A stretch of DNA of 64,000 bases from Roseivivax halotolerans. Its GTDB lineage: Bacteria; Pseudomonadota; Alphaproteobacteria; Rhodobacterales; Rhodobacteraceae. Below, piece after piece: positions 19,577 to 28,130 of this stretch (position 1 is the stretch's first letter; each line of letters begins with the position of its first letter). The position numbers and the translations under genes were made by a program. The stretch lies in NCBI RefSeq assembly GCF_900115815.1, contig NZ_FOXV01000001.1, positions 434,001 to 498,000 of the forward strand, read 5' to 3'. The notes beneath the pieces were generated by a model that did no database searches, was not told where the DNA came from, and saw nothing but the letters and a program-made list of their open reading frames with translations.

Positions 19577-20307
19577 ATGGTGGCCTCCAAGGGGGCTGGA
19601 TCAGGTGCGAGCCGGGCGTCGATACCGGGCCAACGACCCATCTCTCCGACGATACGAAACCTCGCATAAAGTTCTTCGCGAAACCACGCACCGGTCCGCA
19701 CGGCCCTGATTGCGTCGGAATGCGGTCCACCGTTTCGCGCGAATTGTGCCATACTCTCCGCGTCCGGCCAGACCGAGAACGTGATCTGATGCAAAAGCGG
19801 CACCTCGCCGATCCCGATCTTGAACAGGACGTTGGGATCTGAACCGATCACTTCGCTGATATCCGGAACGCGCTGCCAGAACCGCGCCGCGACCGATGGT
19901 TTGATCGTGGCGCGGGTGAGCGCAGCGATGGGCCCGTCACCGCTATCTTCTGCGATGCGGAACGGAGCCTCGCCGGACCAGGCACCACGGGCGGAAATCG
20001 GTCGAAGGAACAGAGTCCAATCTTCGCTGGCGCGTGAACGGAAGAGCCGCCAGGCCCGTGCCGTCTTCGTCGCCTCTCGCGCTGCCGAATCGCTCTCGAA
20101 AGCGCCAAGCACGGCGTAAACGGCGGTATTGGGAAACGGGGTGAAGCCCTCGCCAGTACCGGATCCGCAGAGCTTCCAGAACCTCAGCCCCGGGACGCGG
20201 GCCATGGACGGACGTGCGGCACCCATCATCGCAAAAGCCCAGGACCGGGCCGCGACGCCGTCGAAACGGAACAGGGAAAGGCTGACGCACTGCATCGTGG
20301 ATTCCAT
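19573..20307 (-). CDS. crtA: Spheroidene monooxygenase
   Basis: 244 aa from the ATG at 20307; an ATG four codons later, at 20295, is equally plausible. The N-terminal CVSLSLFRFDGVAARSWAFAMMG and the middle GSDPNVLFKIGIGEVPLLHQITFSVWPDAESM match CrtA, the oxygen-dependent enzyme that makes spheroidenone from spheroidene. It is the first gene of the crtA-bchIDO operon. A perfect TGT-N12-ACA operator lies at 20311-20328, only 3 bases upstream of the ATG at 20307. Binding there would block the promoter or the early transcript region. Confidence 0.93.
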   Translation of the reverse strand: MESTMQCVSLSLFRFDGVAARSWAFAMMGAARPSMARVPGLRFWKLCGSGTGEGFTPFPNTAVYAVLGAFESDSAAREATKTARAWRLFRSRASEDWTLFLRPISARGAWSGEAPFRIAEDSGDGPIAALTRATIKPSVAARFWQRVPDISEVIGSDPNVLFKIGIGEVPLLHQITFSVWPDAESMAQFARNGGPHSDAIRAVRTGAWFREELYARFRIVGEMGRWPGIDARLAPDPAPLEATI

Positions 20308-20310
20308 GAC

Positions 20311-20328
20311 TGTAAACTCAGCCTGACA
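20311..20328. promoter_or_regulatory. PpsR/CrtJ operator upstream of crtA
   Basis: TGTAAACTCAGCCTGACA is an exact TGT-N12-ACA match immediately before the crtA start, in the 111-bp crtA/crtI divergent intergenic region. Confidence 0.8.
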
Positions 20329-20384
20329 CAGTTTGCACGGATAGGAAAGATCTTCGGCAGCTCGCCACCTCTGACGGTTTGTAT

Positions 20385-20402
20385 TGTCAGCTAAAGTTTA
20401 CA
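20385..20402. promoter_or_regulatory. PpsR/CrtJ operator upstream of crtI
   Basis: TGTCAGCTAAAGTTTACA is an exact TGT-N12-ACA match 16 bases before the crtI start. It fills most of a candidate promoter TTGTCA (20384-20389), N17, TAGTCT (20407-20412), so bound repressor would occlude RNA polymerase. Confidence 0.8.
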
Positions 20403-20418
20403 CCTATAGTCTGCATTC

Positions 20419-21966
20419 ATGACACGGATCGATCCGACCCTCGCTACCGCGGCGCGACTGACGAATGCCCCGCACGCGGTTGTCATCGGCGCCGGCCTTG
20501 GCGGGCTGGCCTCGGCGATGCGGCTTGGTGCGATGGGCTACAGGCTGAGCGTGTTCGACAAGCTCGATGTGCCGGGCGGACGCGGCTCCGCGATTTGGAA
20601 AGACGGGCATCGCTTCGATCTGGGACCGACCATCGTGACCGTGCCGCAGGTCTTTCGCGCGCTTTGGGCTGCATGTGGCCGCAAGTTCGACGACGATATC
20701 GACCTGCGTTCGCTCGATCCATTTTACGAAATCCGTTGGCCTGATGGATCGCACTTTTCGGCATCCGGGGATACCGACCGCATGGTCGAGGAAATCCGTC
20801 GCCTGTCGCCCTCCGATGTCGATGGATACTACAAGTTCCTGTCCGACAGCGCGGCGCGATACTGGTTCGGGTTCGAAGACCTCGGACGCCGGTCGCTGCA
20901 TCGCTTTCGCGACCTTGTCGCCGTTCTTCCGACCTTTGCCCGGATGCGCGCCGACCGATCCGTTTACGCCCATGCCGCGCGCCGGGTGAAGGATGAGCGG
21001 TTGCGCATGGCGCTTTCCTTCCACCCGCTCTTTATCGGCGGCGATCCGTTCAACGTCACCTCGATGTATATTCTCGTCAGCCATCTCGAAAAGGAATTCG
21101 GCGTGCATTACGCGATGGGCGGCGTGGCCGAAATCGCGCGGGTCATGGCCGAGATCATCCATTCGCAAGGCGGCATCGTGCGTATGGGCCAGGAAGTGGA
21201 CGAGATCCTCTTCAAAGGTGATCGTGCCTCAGGAGTGCGGCTTGCGGGTGGCGAGATCGTCTCTGCCGATCTCGTCGTCTCGAATGCGGATGCCGGCTGG
21301 ACCTATTCCCACCTTTTGCGAAACCGCCCCCGCAAGCGCTGGACCGATTCCAAGCTTGATCGCTCGCGCTGGTCAATGGGTCTGTTCGTCTGGTATTTCG
21401 GCACCAAGGGTACGCGCGGAACGTGGCGCGATGTCGGCCACCACACGATCCTTAACGGGCCGCGATACAAGGGTCTCGTGCAAGATATCTTCCTGAACGG
21501 TAAACTCTCTGATGACATGTCGCTTTACGTGCATCGGCCGAGTGCGACCGATCCGAGTGCCGCACCAGAAGGCGACGACACGTTTTACGTCCTTTCTCCG
21601 GTGCCGCACCTTGGTCACGACAACGGTGTCGATTGGACTGTCGAGCGGGACCGCTATCGCAAAAAGATGCTGGACGTTCTCGAGGCACAGCTTCTTCCCG
21701 GATTGTCCGAACATCTCGGACCTGAAGAAATCCTGACGCCAGTCGATTTCAAGGACCGCTATAATGCGCCTTTCGGCACGGGCTTCTCGATCGAGCCACG
21801 CATCCTGCAAAGCGCCTGGTTCCGCCCGCACAATATCAGCGAGGAGGCCGAGAACCTGTTCCTCGTCGGGGCGGGGACGCATCCGGGCGCGGGGCTGCCT
21901 GGCGTGATGTCCTCTGCAGAGGTGCTGGAGCAGTTGGTGCCGATGCCGCACGAGGTGCCGAGGTGA
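20419..21966 (+). CDS. crtI: Phytoene desaturase (neurosporene-forming type)
   Basis: 515 aa. The FAD-binding motif VVIGAGLGGLASAMRLGAMGY starts near residue 21 and is followed by DVPGGRGSAIWKDGHRFDLGPTIVTVP. The C-terminal VGAGTHPGAGLPGVMSSAEV is the carotenoid desaturase signature. CrtI desaturates phytoene stepwise, to neurosporene in the spheroidene pathway. Its stop overlaps the crtB start by 4 bases. Two PpsR sites lie upstream. Confidence 0.96.
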   Translation: MTRIDPTLATAARLTNAPHAVVIGAGLGGLASAMRLGAMGYRLSVFDKLDVPGGRGSAIWKDGHRFDLGPTIVTVPQVFRALWAACGRKFDDDIDLRSLDPFYEIRWPDGSHFSASGDTDRMVEEIRRLSPSDVDGYYKFLSDSAARYWFGFEDLGRRSLHRFRDLVAVLPTFARMRADRSVYAHAARRVKDERLRMALSFHPLFIGGDPFNVTSMYILVSHLEKEFGVHYAMGGVAEIARVMAEIIHSQGGIVRMGQEVDEILFKGDRASGVRLAGGEIVSADLVVSNADAGWTYSHLLRNRPRKRWTDSKLDRSRWSMGLFVWYFGTKGTRGTWRDVGHHTILNGPRYKGLVQDIFLNGKLSDDMSLYVHRPSATDPSAAPEGDDTFYVLSPVPHLGHDNGVDWTVERDRYRKKMLDVLEAQLLPGLSEHLGPEEILTPVDFKDRYNAPFGTGFSIEPRILQSAWFRPHNISEEAENLFLVGAGTHPGAGLPGVMSSAEVLEQLVPMPHEVPR

Positions 21967-23000
21967 TAGCAGAGCGTGACATGGCCGCCTGCCGCGAAGC
22001 CATACGGCATGGTTCGCTTTCATTTCATGCAGCGTCCCGGCTTCTGCCGTCCCGCGTGCGTGACCCGGCACTCGCACTCTATGCCTTCTGCAGACTTGCG
22101 GACGACGCGGTCGACCTGAATGAGCACAAGGCCGATGCGGTCTTGCGGCTGCGCGATCGGCTGGATCGCGTCTATGCCGGCCGCCCGGAAAATGCCGCGC
22201 CCGACCGGGCTTTCGCCGCGGTGGTCGAGGATTTCGACATGCCGCGTGCCGTTCCCGAGGCGCTGCTCGAAGGTCTGGGCTGGGATGCGACGGGCCGGCG
22301 CTACGCGACCCTGTCTGATCTACGAGCCTATTCCGCCCGTGTCGCCGCGACCGTTGGCGTGATGATGTGCGTGCTCATGCGCGTCCGCGACCCACACGCG
22401 CTGGCGCGTGCTGCGGATTTGGGCGTTGCGATGCAGCTCACGAATATCTCGCGGGATGTGGGTGAAGATGCACGGGCCGGGCGGCTGTATCTGCCGACGG
22501 ACTGGCTCACCGCGCAAGGCATCGACCCGGAACTTTTTCTTTCCAACCCCGATGCCAACGCGGGCACCCGCCGCATAGTGAAGCGGCTTTTGGCCGAGGC
22601 CACGCGCCTCTATCACCGGGCTGAAGCAGGTATTGGTGTTCTCCCGCTCGATTGCCGCGCCGGCATCTTCGCGGCACGTCATATCTATGACGGTATCGGG
22701 GGCCGGCTCGCGAGCACGGGCTTCGACAGTATCTCGACACGCGCACGCACGACACGCGCGCAGAAGTCGGCGTGGCTGTGCTTGTCCGCGGGCCGCACAC
22801 TTTTGTCGTCGGTCTCTCCCCGTTCGCCGGTCCTGTTCGCGCGCCCTCTCGACGAGACACGCTTTCTGGTGGAGGCCGCAGCGCGGCGCAGTCACGTATG
22901 GTCCCGGTCGGATCAGCTCTTCGCGACTCTCTCGGATCTCGCTGAAAACGATAGGGCGCGTCAGGCAGCCTTGATTGCGGGGACCGCGCGTCCTAACTGA
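21963..23000 (+). CDS. crtB: Phytoene synthase
   Basis: 345 aa. The squalene/phytoene synthase fold is shown by the first aspartate-rich region YAFCRLADDAVDLNE and the second, LTNISRDVGEDARAGRLYLP. It condenses two geranylgeranyl diphosphates to phytoene, the first committed carotenoid step. It is coupled to crtI and followed 5 bases later by tspO. Confidence 0.96.
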   Translation: MIAERDMAACREAIRHGSLSFHAASRLLPSRVRDPALALYAFCRLADDAVDLNEHKADAVLRLRDRLDRVYAGRPENAAPDRAFAAVVEDFDMPRAVPEALLEGLGWDATGRRYATLSDLRAYSARVAATVGVMMCVLMRVRDPHALARAADLGVAMQLTNISRDVGEDARAGRLYLPTDWLTAQGIDPELFLSNPDANAGTRRIVKRLLAEATRLYHRAEAGIGVLPLDCRAGIFAARHIYDGIGGRLASTGFDSISTRARTTRAQKSAWLCLSAGRTLLSSVSPRSPVLFARPLDETRFLVEAAARRSHVWSRSDQLFATLSDLAENDRARQAALIAGTARPN

Positions 23001-23005
23001 CGCGA

Positions 23006-23488
23006 ATGTTCTGGATCCTGTTCCTCATCTTTCTCGGTGCCTGCTTTGCGGCTGGTACGACCGGCGCAATCTTCCCGCCAGGCCCGTGGTATCGGGATCT
23101 CGACAAGCCGACTTGGACGCCGCCCGACTGGGCTTTTCCGGTTGTCTGGACGACGCTTTACATTTTCCTGTCGATTGCCGGTGCGCGGCTTGCCCTGTCC
23201 GACGGAAACGGAATGGCGATGGCGCTTTGGGCGCTACAGATCGCGCTGAACGGCCTCTGGACACCTGTCTTCTTCGGCCTGAAGCGAATTCGGGGCGGGA
23301 TGCTTGTCTTATCGCTGCTCTGGCTGTCGGTCGCCGCGTCGGTCTACGTATTCTGGGGCGTCGATTGGATCGCGGGACTGCTCTTTATCCCGTATCTGCT
23401 ATGGGTCAGCGTCGCGGGTGCCCTGAACCTGTCGGTCTGGCGCCGCAATCCCGATGTCGCCGCGAACCCGCCGGTGCAATCACGCTGA
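23006..23488 (+). CDS. tspO: TspO/MBR family tryptophan-rich sensory protein (CrtK)
   Basis: 160 aa with five hydrophobic segments and many tryptophans. The signatures GAIFPPGPWYRDLDKPTWTPPDWAFPVVW and the later ALNGLWTPVFFGLKR are diagnostic of TspO. In Rhodobacter the homologue CrtK/TspO sits in the outer membrane and dampens photosynthesis gene expression in response to oxygen and tetrapyrroles. It lies in the conserved place after crtIB, and its 3' end overlaps that of crtC by 9 bases. Confidence 0.94.
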   Translation: MFWILFLIFLGACFAAGTTGAIFPPGPWYRDLDKPTWTPPDWAFPVVWTTLYIFLSIAGARLALSDGNGMAMALWALQIALNGLWTPVFFGLKRIRGGMLVLSLLWLSVAASVYVFWGVDWIAGLLFIPYLLWVSVAGALNLSVWRRNPDVAANPPVQSR

Positions 23489-24430
23489 TTGATCGCTGTC
23501 GAAACGCCAACCCGGACGGCGCGGCACCCGCAAAGCGATCATCGGCTTGAGCCACGGCTTGGAAAAGCGTCTGAGATCGAGCGCCTCATGCACGCCTATC
23601 ACGTCCTCCGCATCTAGCCGCGTTTTCATGACCGAGCGGGAATAAAACGGCGCGTCCAGCATGTTCATGATCTGTTTCGGATGCGAGGCGTCATCGCCGC
23701 GCGTCTCGCGCTTCACTTGCCACAGTGACTTGCCGATCTTCCGGCGGGGAGGTGGTTCAATGTCCGACACATCGCCAGAGGCGTCAAATCTCGCGGCCTG
23801 CGCCAATGTGCTCCCGTCCCGACGCACAGCATCGTAAAAACACGTTGTCCCATCCCGCGTGGGATACCGACCCCATGTCCAGTAGGAGAAATCTTCCTCT
23901 AGCGACCGAATTCCGAAATTGGCATCAAAATATCCATGCCCTGCCCACTGCCAACCCGGGGCTTCCATATCGACCTCGATCTGCGCGATCGGCGCGAAGG
24001 GTCGCCAGACATGGGCACCGTCTTCGGTCAATGGCAATTCCTGATCGGTGATCGCACTGGGTGTGAGCCGGACCGTGCCACGCACTCGGGCGAATTGCGG
24101 TGGCGCCGTGATTTCGTCGATCTCCACGACGAGATGCTTTCCGTTCCAGCCCATCTTGGACGGACCGATGCGGAGCATATCCTTGGTCTGACGCAGAGCG
24201 CTGCGTCCGCGATCTGTCATTGTGAACCGTCCGCCGGGTCCGTAGGTCGCAACATTCATGCAGACATGATTTTCGGGATCGCGCCGACCGGACCATCGGT
24301 ACCAAGGTGAAAAAACCGATCCTATGAAGGCGATGACCGAGATGGCACGTTGCCCGTCCGCGCTGATCCCGTCGACGTACCACCACGCATAGCCATTGGG
24401 TGGGACCGCGATGTTGAAGTTTGGTCCTGC
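23480..24430 (-). CDS. crtC: Hydroxyneurosporene synthase (carotenoid 1,2-hydratase), start uncertain
   Basis: Family similarity begins near 24430, with PNFNIAVPPNGYAWWYVDG, then GSVFSPWYRWSGRRDPENHVC and MTDRGRSALRQ. CrtC adds water across the C1,2 double bond of neurosporene or derivatives. The conserved N-terminus overlaps the 3' end of crtD (stop at 24322) in another frame by about 109 bases. I find no ATG, GTG or TTG in frame between an ATG at 24712, deep inside crtD, and an ATG at 24259, which would delete conserved sequence. The coordinate given is the limit of family similarity, not a start codon. Translation may begin at a non-standard codon or by coupling or frameshift from crtD. 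Confidence 0.85.
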   Translation of the reverse strand, partial: AGPNFNIAVPPNGYAWWYVDGISADGQRAISVIAFIGSVFSPWYRWSGRRDPENHVCMNVATYGPGGRFTMTDRGRSALRQTKDMLRIGPSKMGWNGKHLVVEIDEITAPPQFARVRGTVRLTPSAITDQELPLTEDGAHVWRPFAPIAQIEVDMEAPGWQWAGHGYFDANFGIRSLEEDFSYWTWGRYPTRDGTTCFYDAVRRDGSTLAQAARFDASGDVSDIEPPPRRKIGKSLWQVKRETRGDDASHPKQIMNMLDAPFYSRSVMKTRLDAEDVIGVHEALDLRRFSKPWLKPMIALRVPRRPGWRFDSDQSA

Positions 24431-25908
24431 ATGATCGCCCCGGCCGCGTGCGTCCCGGAAAGTGCTGCCATTGGAACGCCCGGCCCCGGATGGACCCCGC
24501 CCCCGCAGAGATAAAGCCCCGGTATCCGGCTGCGGGCTGTCGGCCGGGACAGCGCCGATGTGAACCCGTGTGGGCTCTGCCCGTAGAGCGAACCGAGGCT
24601 CGCGGGAAACAAGGTCTCGAACTCCGCTTGGGTCGTGAGCGCGCTGGCCGGCGGCGCTCGATCGAAGCTCACGTCGAAAGCCCGAAGCGTTTCGAATGTC
24701 CGTGTCAGACATTGGGCAAAATCCTCTGTATCAGGAGGCTGGGATGAAAGCGGAGGCGCGTTGATGATGATTTCGAAGCGCTCGCGTGCCGGCGGTGGAA
24801 GAGTCCCGCCACGATCCTCGGCACAAACGTAGAGAGTTGGATCGAAGGTTGCGCGCCCGGAGGCGATATCGGCGAATTCCGGACCAGGATCGCTGCGAAA
24901 GAACACGTTGTGATGGCAGATTGGCGGACCCTCGACTTTAGCCGAGAATGCCCAGACACGCGCCGAAAGGGAGCGTGGTTTTTCGGCCAGCCGCCCGACC
25001 GCGGAGCGGACGGAATTGCCCAGCGCACCAACCGCGAGCGCGCGGGGATCTCCGTTGAAGATGACGCGGGATGCCTTGATACGCGAGTCGTCATGCAATC
25101 GCACACCGGAGGCAGCGTGCCCGTCAGTCTCTATTTCAGCGACAGTCGCGTCATATCGGATCTCTCCACCGCACGCCTCGATCTGACGGGACATTGCCGC
25201 TGCCAGGGCCGACAATCCACCGTCGACCGCCCAGACGCCTTGCTCTTCCGCGTGCCAGATAAGAGCGTAAAGCGCCGGGGTCTTGCTTGGATCGCCGCCG
25301 ACATAGGTTGCGTAACGTCCGAAGAGTTGCCGCAGGCGCGGGTCGGTAAAACTGTTCCGCAGAAGGCCCTCAAGGCTCCGGCCCAATCCCATGTCGCGCA
25401 TGAGGCGCGGCTGAGCCAGAACGGTCGAGACCAGGCGCGGCAAGCTTGGCCTGGGCGTCAGCATCATTGGACCGAGAAACGCATCGAACAGACGGCGCGC
25501 ACGGTCAGAGAATGCGCGGAATTCACGCGCGCCCTGATCGCCGGACGTCTCCCGGATTGCTTGCGCGCTTTTGTCTGGATCGGCGAATAGGTCGAGGACA
25601 GTACCATCGCGCCAGAAATGCCGCGCGAGAACCTCTTGCCGCGTCAGCCTCACATGATCCGACAGACGTGTTCCTGCTTTGGCGAAGATCTCCTCGAACA
25701 CCCAGGCAAGTGTCAGAACGGTCGGCCCAGCATCGACTCCGTCGACCTGACGCATCTTGCCGCCGGGCTGCGCTTCCTTTTCGAGAACGAGCACACGCTC
25801 ACCCGCCGCTGCGAGGGACAACGCGGCGGACAGTCCACCTACACCGGCACCGATCACGACAATCGGATCAGAGCGGCGTGAGGCACATTTGTCGGATGAA
25901 GGCATCAC
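24322..25908 (-). CDS. crtD: Methoxyneurosporene (hydroxyneurosporene) dehydrogenase
   Basis: 528 aa. The FAD motif IVVIGAGVGGLSAALSLAAAGE is followed by EAQPGGKMRQVDGVDAGPTVLT. The C-terminal YLCGGGVHPGPGVPMAALSG is the carotenoid oxidoreductase signature. CrtD introduces the C3,4 double bond in the spheroidene branch. Its last 36 or so codons overlap the conserved start of crtC in another frame and read as low-complexity S/T/G/R sequence, so the CrtD tail may be under constraint from crtC. A codon-2 ATG at 25905 is an alternative start. Confidence 0.93.
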   Translation of the reverse strand: MMPSSDKCASRRSDPIVVIGAGVGGLSAALSLAAAGERVLVLEKEAQPGGKMRQVDGVDAGPTVLTLAWVFEEIFAKAGTRLSDHVRLTRQEVLARHFWRDGTVLDLFADPDKSAQAIRETSGDQGAREFRAFSDRARRLFDAFLGPMMLTPRPSLPRLVSTVLAQPRLMRDMGLGRSLEGLLRNSFTDPRLRQLFGRYATYVGGDPSKTPALYALIWHAEEQGVWAVDGGLSALAAAMSRQIEACGGEIRYDATVAEIETDGHAASGVRLHDDSRIKASRVIFNGDPRALAVGALGNSVRSAVGRLAEKPRSLSARVWAFSAKVEGPPICHHNVFFRSDPGPEFADIASGRATFDPTLYVCAEDRGGTLPPPARERFEIIINAPPLSSQPPDTEDFAQCLTRTFETLRAFDVSFDRAPPASALTTQAEFETLFPASLGSLYGQSPHGFTSALSRPTARSRIPGLYLCGGGVHPGPGVPMAALSGTHAAGAIMQDQTSTSRSHPMAMRGGTSTGSARTGNVPSRSSPS

Positions 25909-25938
25909 AGGTGGAATTGTTGACTCGATCCATGAATG

Positions 25939-25956
25939 TGTCCAGTGTGGTTTACA
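25939..25956. promoter_or_regulatory. PpsR/CrtJ operator between crtD and crtE
   Basis: TGTCCAGTGTGGTTTACA is an exact TGT-N12-ACA match in the divergent crtD/crtE region. A second, near-match TGT-N12-TCA lies at 25963-25980. The pair is spaced 6 bp apart, which would suit cooperative binding. Confidence 0.75.
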
Positions 25957-26005
25957 GTAAGGTGTAAATCGTGATCGTCAGATCGCCGGAAGGAGCGCCC
26001 GCAAC

Positions 26006-26875
26006 ATGGACATCCACCAACGGATCGACACCGCGATCATGGCGACATTGGCGCGGGGGCAGGGCGGGCTTGCCGCCCCCCGGCAGCTCTCCGAGGCCTT
26101 GGTTTATGCCTGCACGCCGGGCGGCGCCCGGATCCGGCCGACGATCCTTGTCTCCGTGGCGCTCGCTTGCGGGGACGATCAGCCAGCCGCCACGGATGCT
26201 GCTGCAACCGCCCTCGAACTCATTCACTGTGCCAGCCTCGTTCATGACGATCTGCCGTGTTTTGACGATGCGGATCTCCGGCGTGGCAAGCCCACGGTCC
26301 ACAAGGCTTATTCCGAACCGCTCGCGGTCCTTACCGGCGATTCGCTCATCGTGATGGCGTTCGAAACGCTCGCCCGCGTCGCACCTAAAGCGCCGGACCG
26401 GGTAGCGCCGCTTGTGACCGCGCTCGCCCGCCGGACGGGGATGCCACACGGCATTTGTGCCGGGCAGGGGTGGGAGAGCGAACCCGAGATCGACCTCGAC
26501 GCTTACCACCTCTCCAAAACGGGCGCGCTCTTCATCGCTGCGACGCAGATGGGCGCGCTTGCAGCTGGGCAGGAGGCCGAGCCGTGGTACGAGCTTGGCG
26601 CCCGGATCGGGGCGGCCTTCCAGGTTGCCGACGATCTGCGGGACGCGCTTGGTAGCGAGGCGAGCCTCGGCAAGCCCGCACATCAGGATGAGCTGCACAA
26701 CCGTCCGAACGCGGTTCGCGAATTGGGCGTCGACGGTGCGGTGCGCCGTCTTGGCGACATTCTATCCGGCGCGATTGCCTCCATCCCGTCTTGTCCCGGC
26801 GAGGCATCCCTGGCGCATATGGTGCGGATGCAGGCCGAACGCCTGACACCCGGCCTGAACCCGGTGCGGGTCTGA
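26006..26875 (+). CDS. crtE: Geranylgeranyl diphosphate synthase
   Basis: 289 aa. The first aspartate-rich motif LVHDDLPCFDDADLRRG and the second FQVADDLRDA are those of trans-prenyl diphosphate synthases. GGPP feeds both carotenoids (via CrtB) and the bacteriochlorophyll tail (via BchG and BchP). crtF follows 4 bases later in the same operon. Confidence 0.95.
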   Translation: MDIHQRIDTAIMATLARGQGGLAAPRQLSEALVYACTPGGARIRPTILVSVALACGDDQPAATDAAATALELIHCASLVHDDLPCFDDADLRRGKPTVHKAYSEPLAVLTGDSLIVMAFETLARVAPKAPDRVAPLVTALARRTGMPHGICAGQGWESEPEIDLDAYHLSKTGALFIAATQMGALAAGQEAEPWYELGARIGAAFQVADDLRDALGSEASLGKPAHQDELHNRPNAVRELGVDGAVRRLGDILSGAIASIPSCPGEASLAHMVRMQAERLTPGLNPVRV

Positions 26876-26879
26876 CACA

Positions 26880-27992
26880 ATGACTGCCACGGCCGAAGAC
26901 CCCGTGCGCCGCAAAGGCGGGCCGGATCTTCGTACCCGCTTGGCGAGATTGGCGGCGAAGCCCGGCTTTCAGCTATGGGCGGCGCGAATTCCGGGCGTTC
27001 GAGGCCATGTGCGTCAGGAAGGTGCGGCGCTCTTCGATCTCGTTCAGGGTTTCGTTGCGAGCCAGGTGCTTCGGGCGGTCGTCGAGCTTGAGATCCTTCA
27101 CCACGCGATGGAAGGTCCCTTGGTTGCGTCCGAACTGTCCCGCCGGATCAATGTGCCCCTCGGTCGGACGGAGATCCTTTTGCAGGCCGCGGCGGCGCTG
27201 GGCCTTCTCGACCGGAAGCGCGACACCTTTCGTATCACGACACGGGGCGCGGCGCTTACCGGCGTTCCGGGACTCGAGGGGATGATCCGTCATCACGACG
27301 CGTTCTATCGCGACATGTCCGATCCGGTCGCGCTGTTGCGAGGGGAGGTCGATACGGAACTGGCAAGGTTCTGGCCCTATGTTTTCGGAGGTGCGGGCGG
27401 CGATGCGGCCAGCGCGCGCTATTACTCCACGCTGATGTCCGACAGCCAGGCGCTCGTCGCCGAAGATACCCTGGCGACGGTCTCTCTGAAGGGGCAAAAG
27501 CGGCTTCTGGACATTGGTGGAGGCCACGGAGCTTTTGCGCGGGCCGTTCGCGAGCGTCGTAGCAAACTCGAGATAGGTGTGTTCGACCTTCCCGAAGTCA
27601 TTGCCGATGCGCCGCAATCGGACGGCATCGAGTTCATCGCGGGCTCCTTTCGATCCGACCCGCTGCCCGAGGGGTTCGATACGATGTCTCTCGTGCGCGT
27701 GCTCTATGACCATGAAGATGCGACGGTGCGCGATCTGCTCGCCAAGGCATTCGATGCGCTGCCGCCTGGCGGGCAGCTGCTCGTCTCCGAACCGATGTCG
27801 GGCGGGCAGAGACCGGACCGGCACGGCGATGTCTATTTCGCATTCTACACGATGGCCATGCAGACCGGGCGCGCCCGCAGTGCGGAGCGAATCATCACGC
27901 TTCTGACAGAAGCCGGTTTTGCGGGAATCACCGCTCACAGGCCCATACGTCCCTATGTGACAGCGGTCGTCACAGCGTGGAAACCGGCTTGA
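26880..27992 (+). CDS. crtF: Demethylspheroidene / hydroxyneurosporene O-methyltransferase
   Basis: 370 aa. The N-terminal dimerisation helices include FVASQVLRAVVELEIL. The SAM-binding motif is LLDIGGGHGAFARAV, followed by FDLPEVI and the late MSLVRVLYDHEDATVRDLL, as in plant-type O-methyltransferases and CrtF. It methylates the C1 hydroxyl made by CrtC. It lies directly upstream of the bchC promoter region. Confidence 0.94.
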   Translation: MTATAEDPVRRKGGPDLRTRLARLAAKPGFQLWAARIPGVRGHVRQEGAALFDLVQGFVASQVLRAVVELEILHHAMEGPLVASELSRRINVPLGRTEILLQAAAALGLLDRKRDTFRITTRGAALTGVPGLEGMIRHHDAFYRDMSDPVALLRGEVDTELARFWPYVFGGAGGDAASARYYSTLMSDSQALVAEDTLATVSLKGQKRLLDIGGGHGAFARAVRERRSKLEIGVFDLPEVIADAPQSDGIEFIAGSFRSDPLPEGFDTMSLVRVLYDHEDATVRDLLAKAFDALPPGGQLLVSEPMSGGQRPDRHGDVYFAFYTMAMQTGRARSAERIITLLTEAGFAGITAHRPIRPYVTAVVTAWKPA

Positions 27993-28003
27993 AATGCCAA
28001 AAC

Positions 28004-28021
28004 TGTCTATTACAGTTGACA
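28004..28021. promoter_or_regulatory. PpsR/CrtJ operator 1 of bchC promoter
   Basis: TGTCTATTACAGTTGACA is an exact TGT-N12-ACA match. Its right half contains a consensus -35 hexamer TTGACA (28016-28021); 16 bases downstream lies TAGTCT (28038-28043), the same -10-like hexamer seen before crtI. Confidence 0.85.
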
Positions 28022-28029
28022 CTTTCTGC

Positions 28030-28047
28030 TGTATCTTTAGTCTGACA
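28030..28047. promoter_or_regulatory. PpsR/CrtJ operator 2 of bchC promoter
   Basis: TGTATCTTTAGTCTGACA is an exact TGT-N12-ACA match 8 bp after operator 1. It covers the candidate -10 of the bchC promoter. Two palindromes 8 bp apart over the -35 and -10 is the arrangement described for bchC in Rhodobacter capsulatus. Confidence 0.85.
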
Positions 28048-28054
28048 TGAAAGG

Positions 28055-28072
28055 TGTCAGAGTCGTCTGACA
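28055..28072. promoter_or_regulatory. PpsR/CrtJ operator 3 of bchC promoter
   Basis: TGTCAGAGTCGTCTGACA is an exact TGT-N12-ACA match and close to a full palindrome (TGTCAGA...TCTGACA). It lies 7 bp after operator 2, downstream of the candidate -10, hence probably within the transcribed leader. Confidence 0.8.
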
Positions 28073-28130
28073 GATAGACGCCGGGGCGTCTGCCGCGATG
28101 CCCCGTCTATTAGGAACAGGGAGGCGCGAC

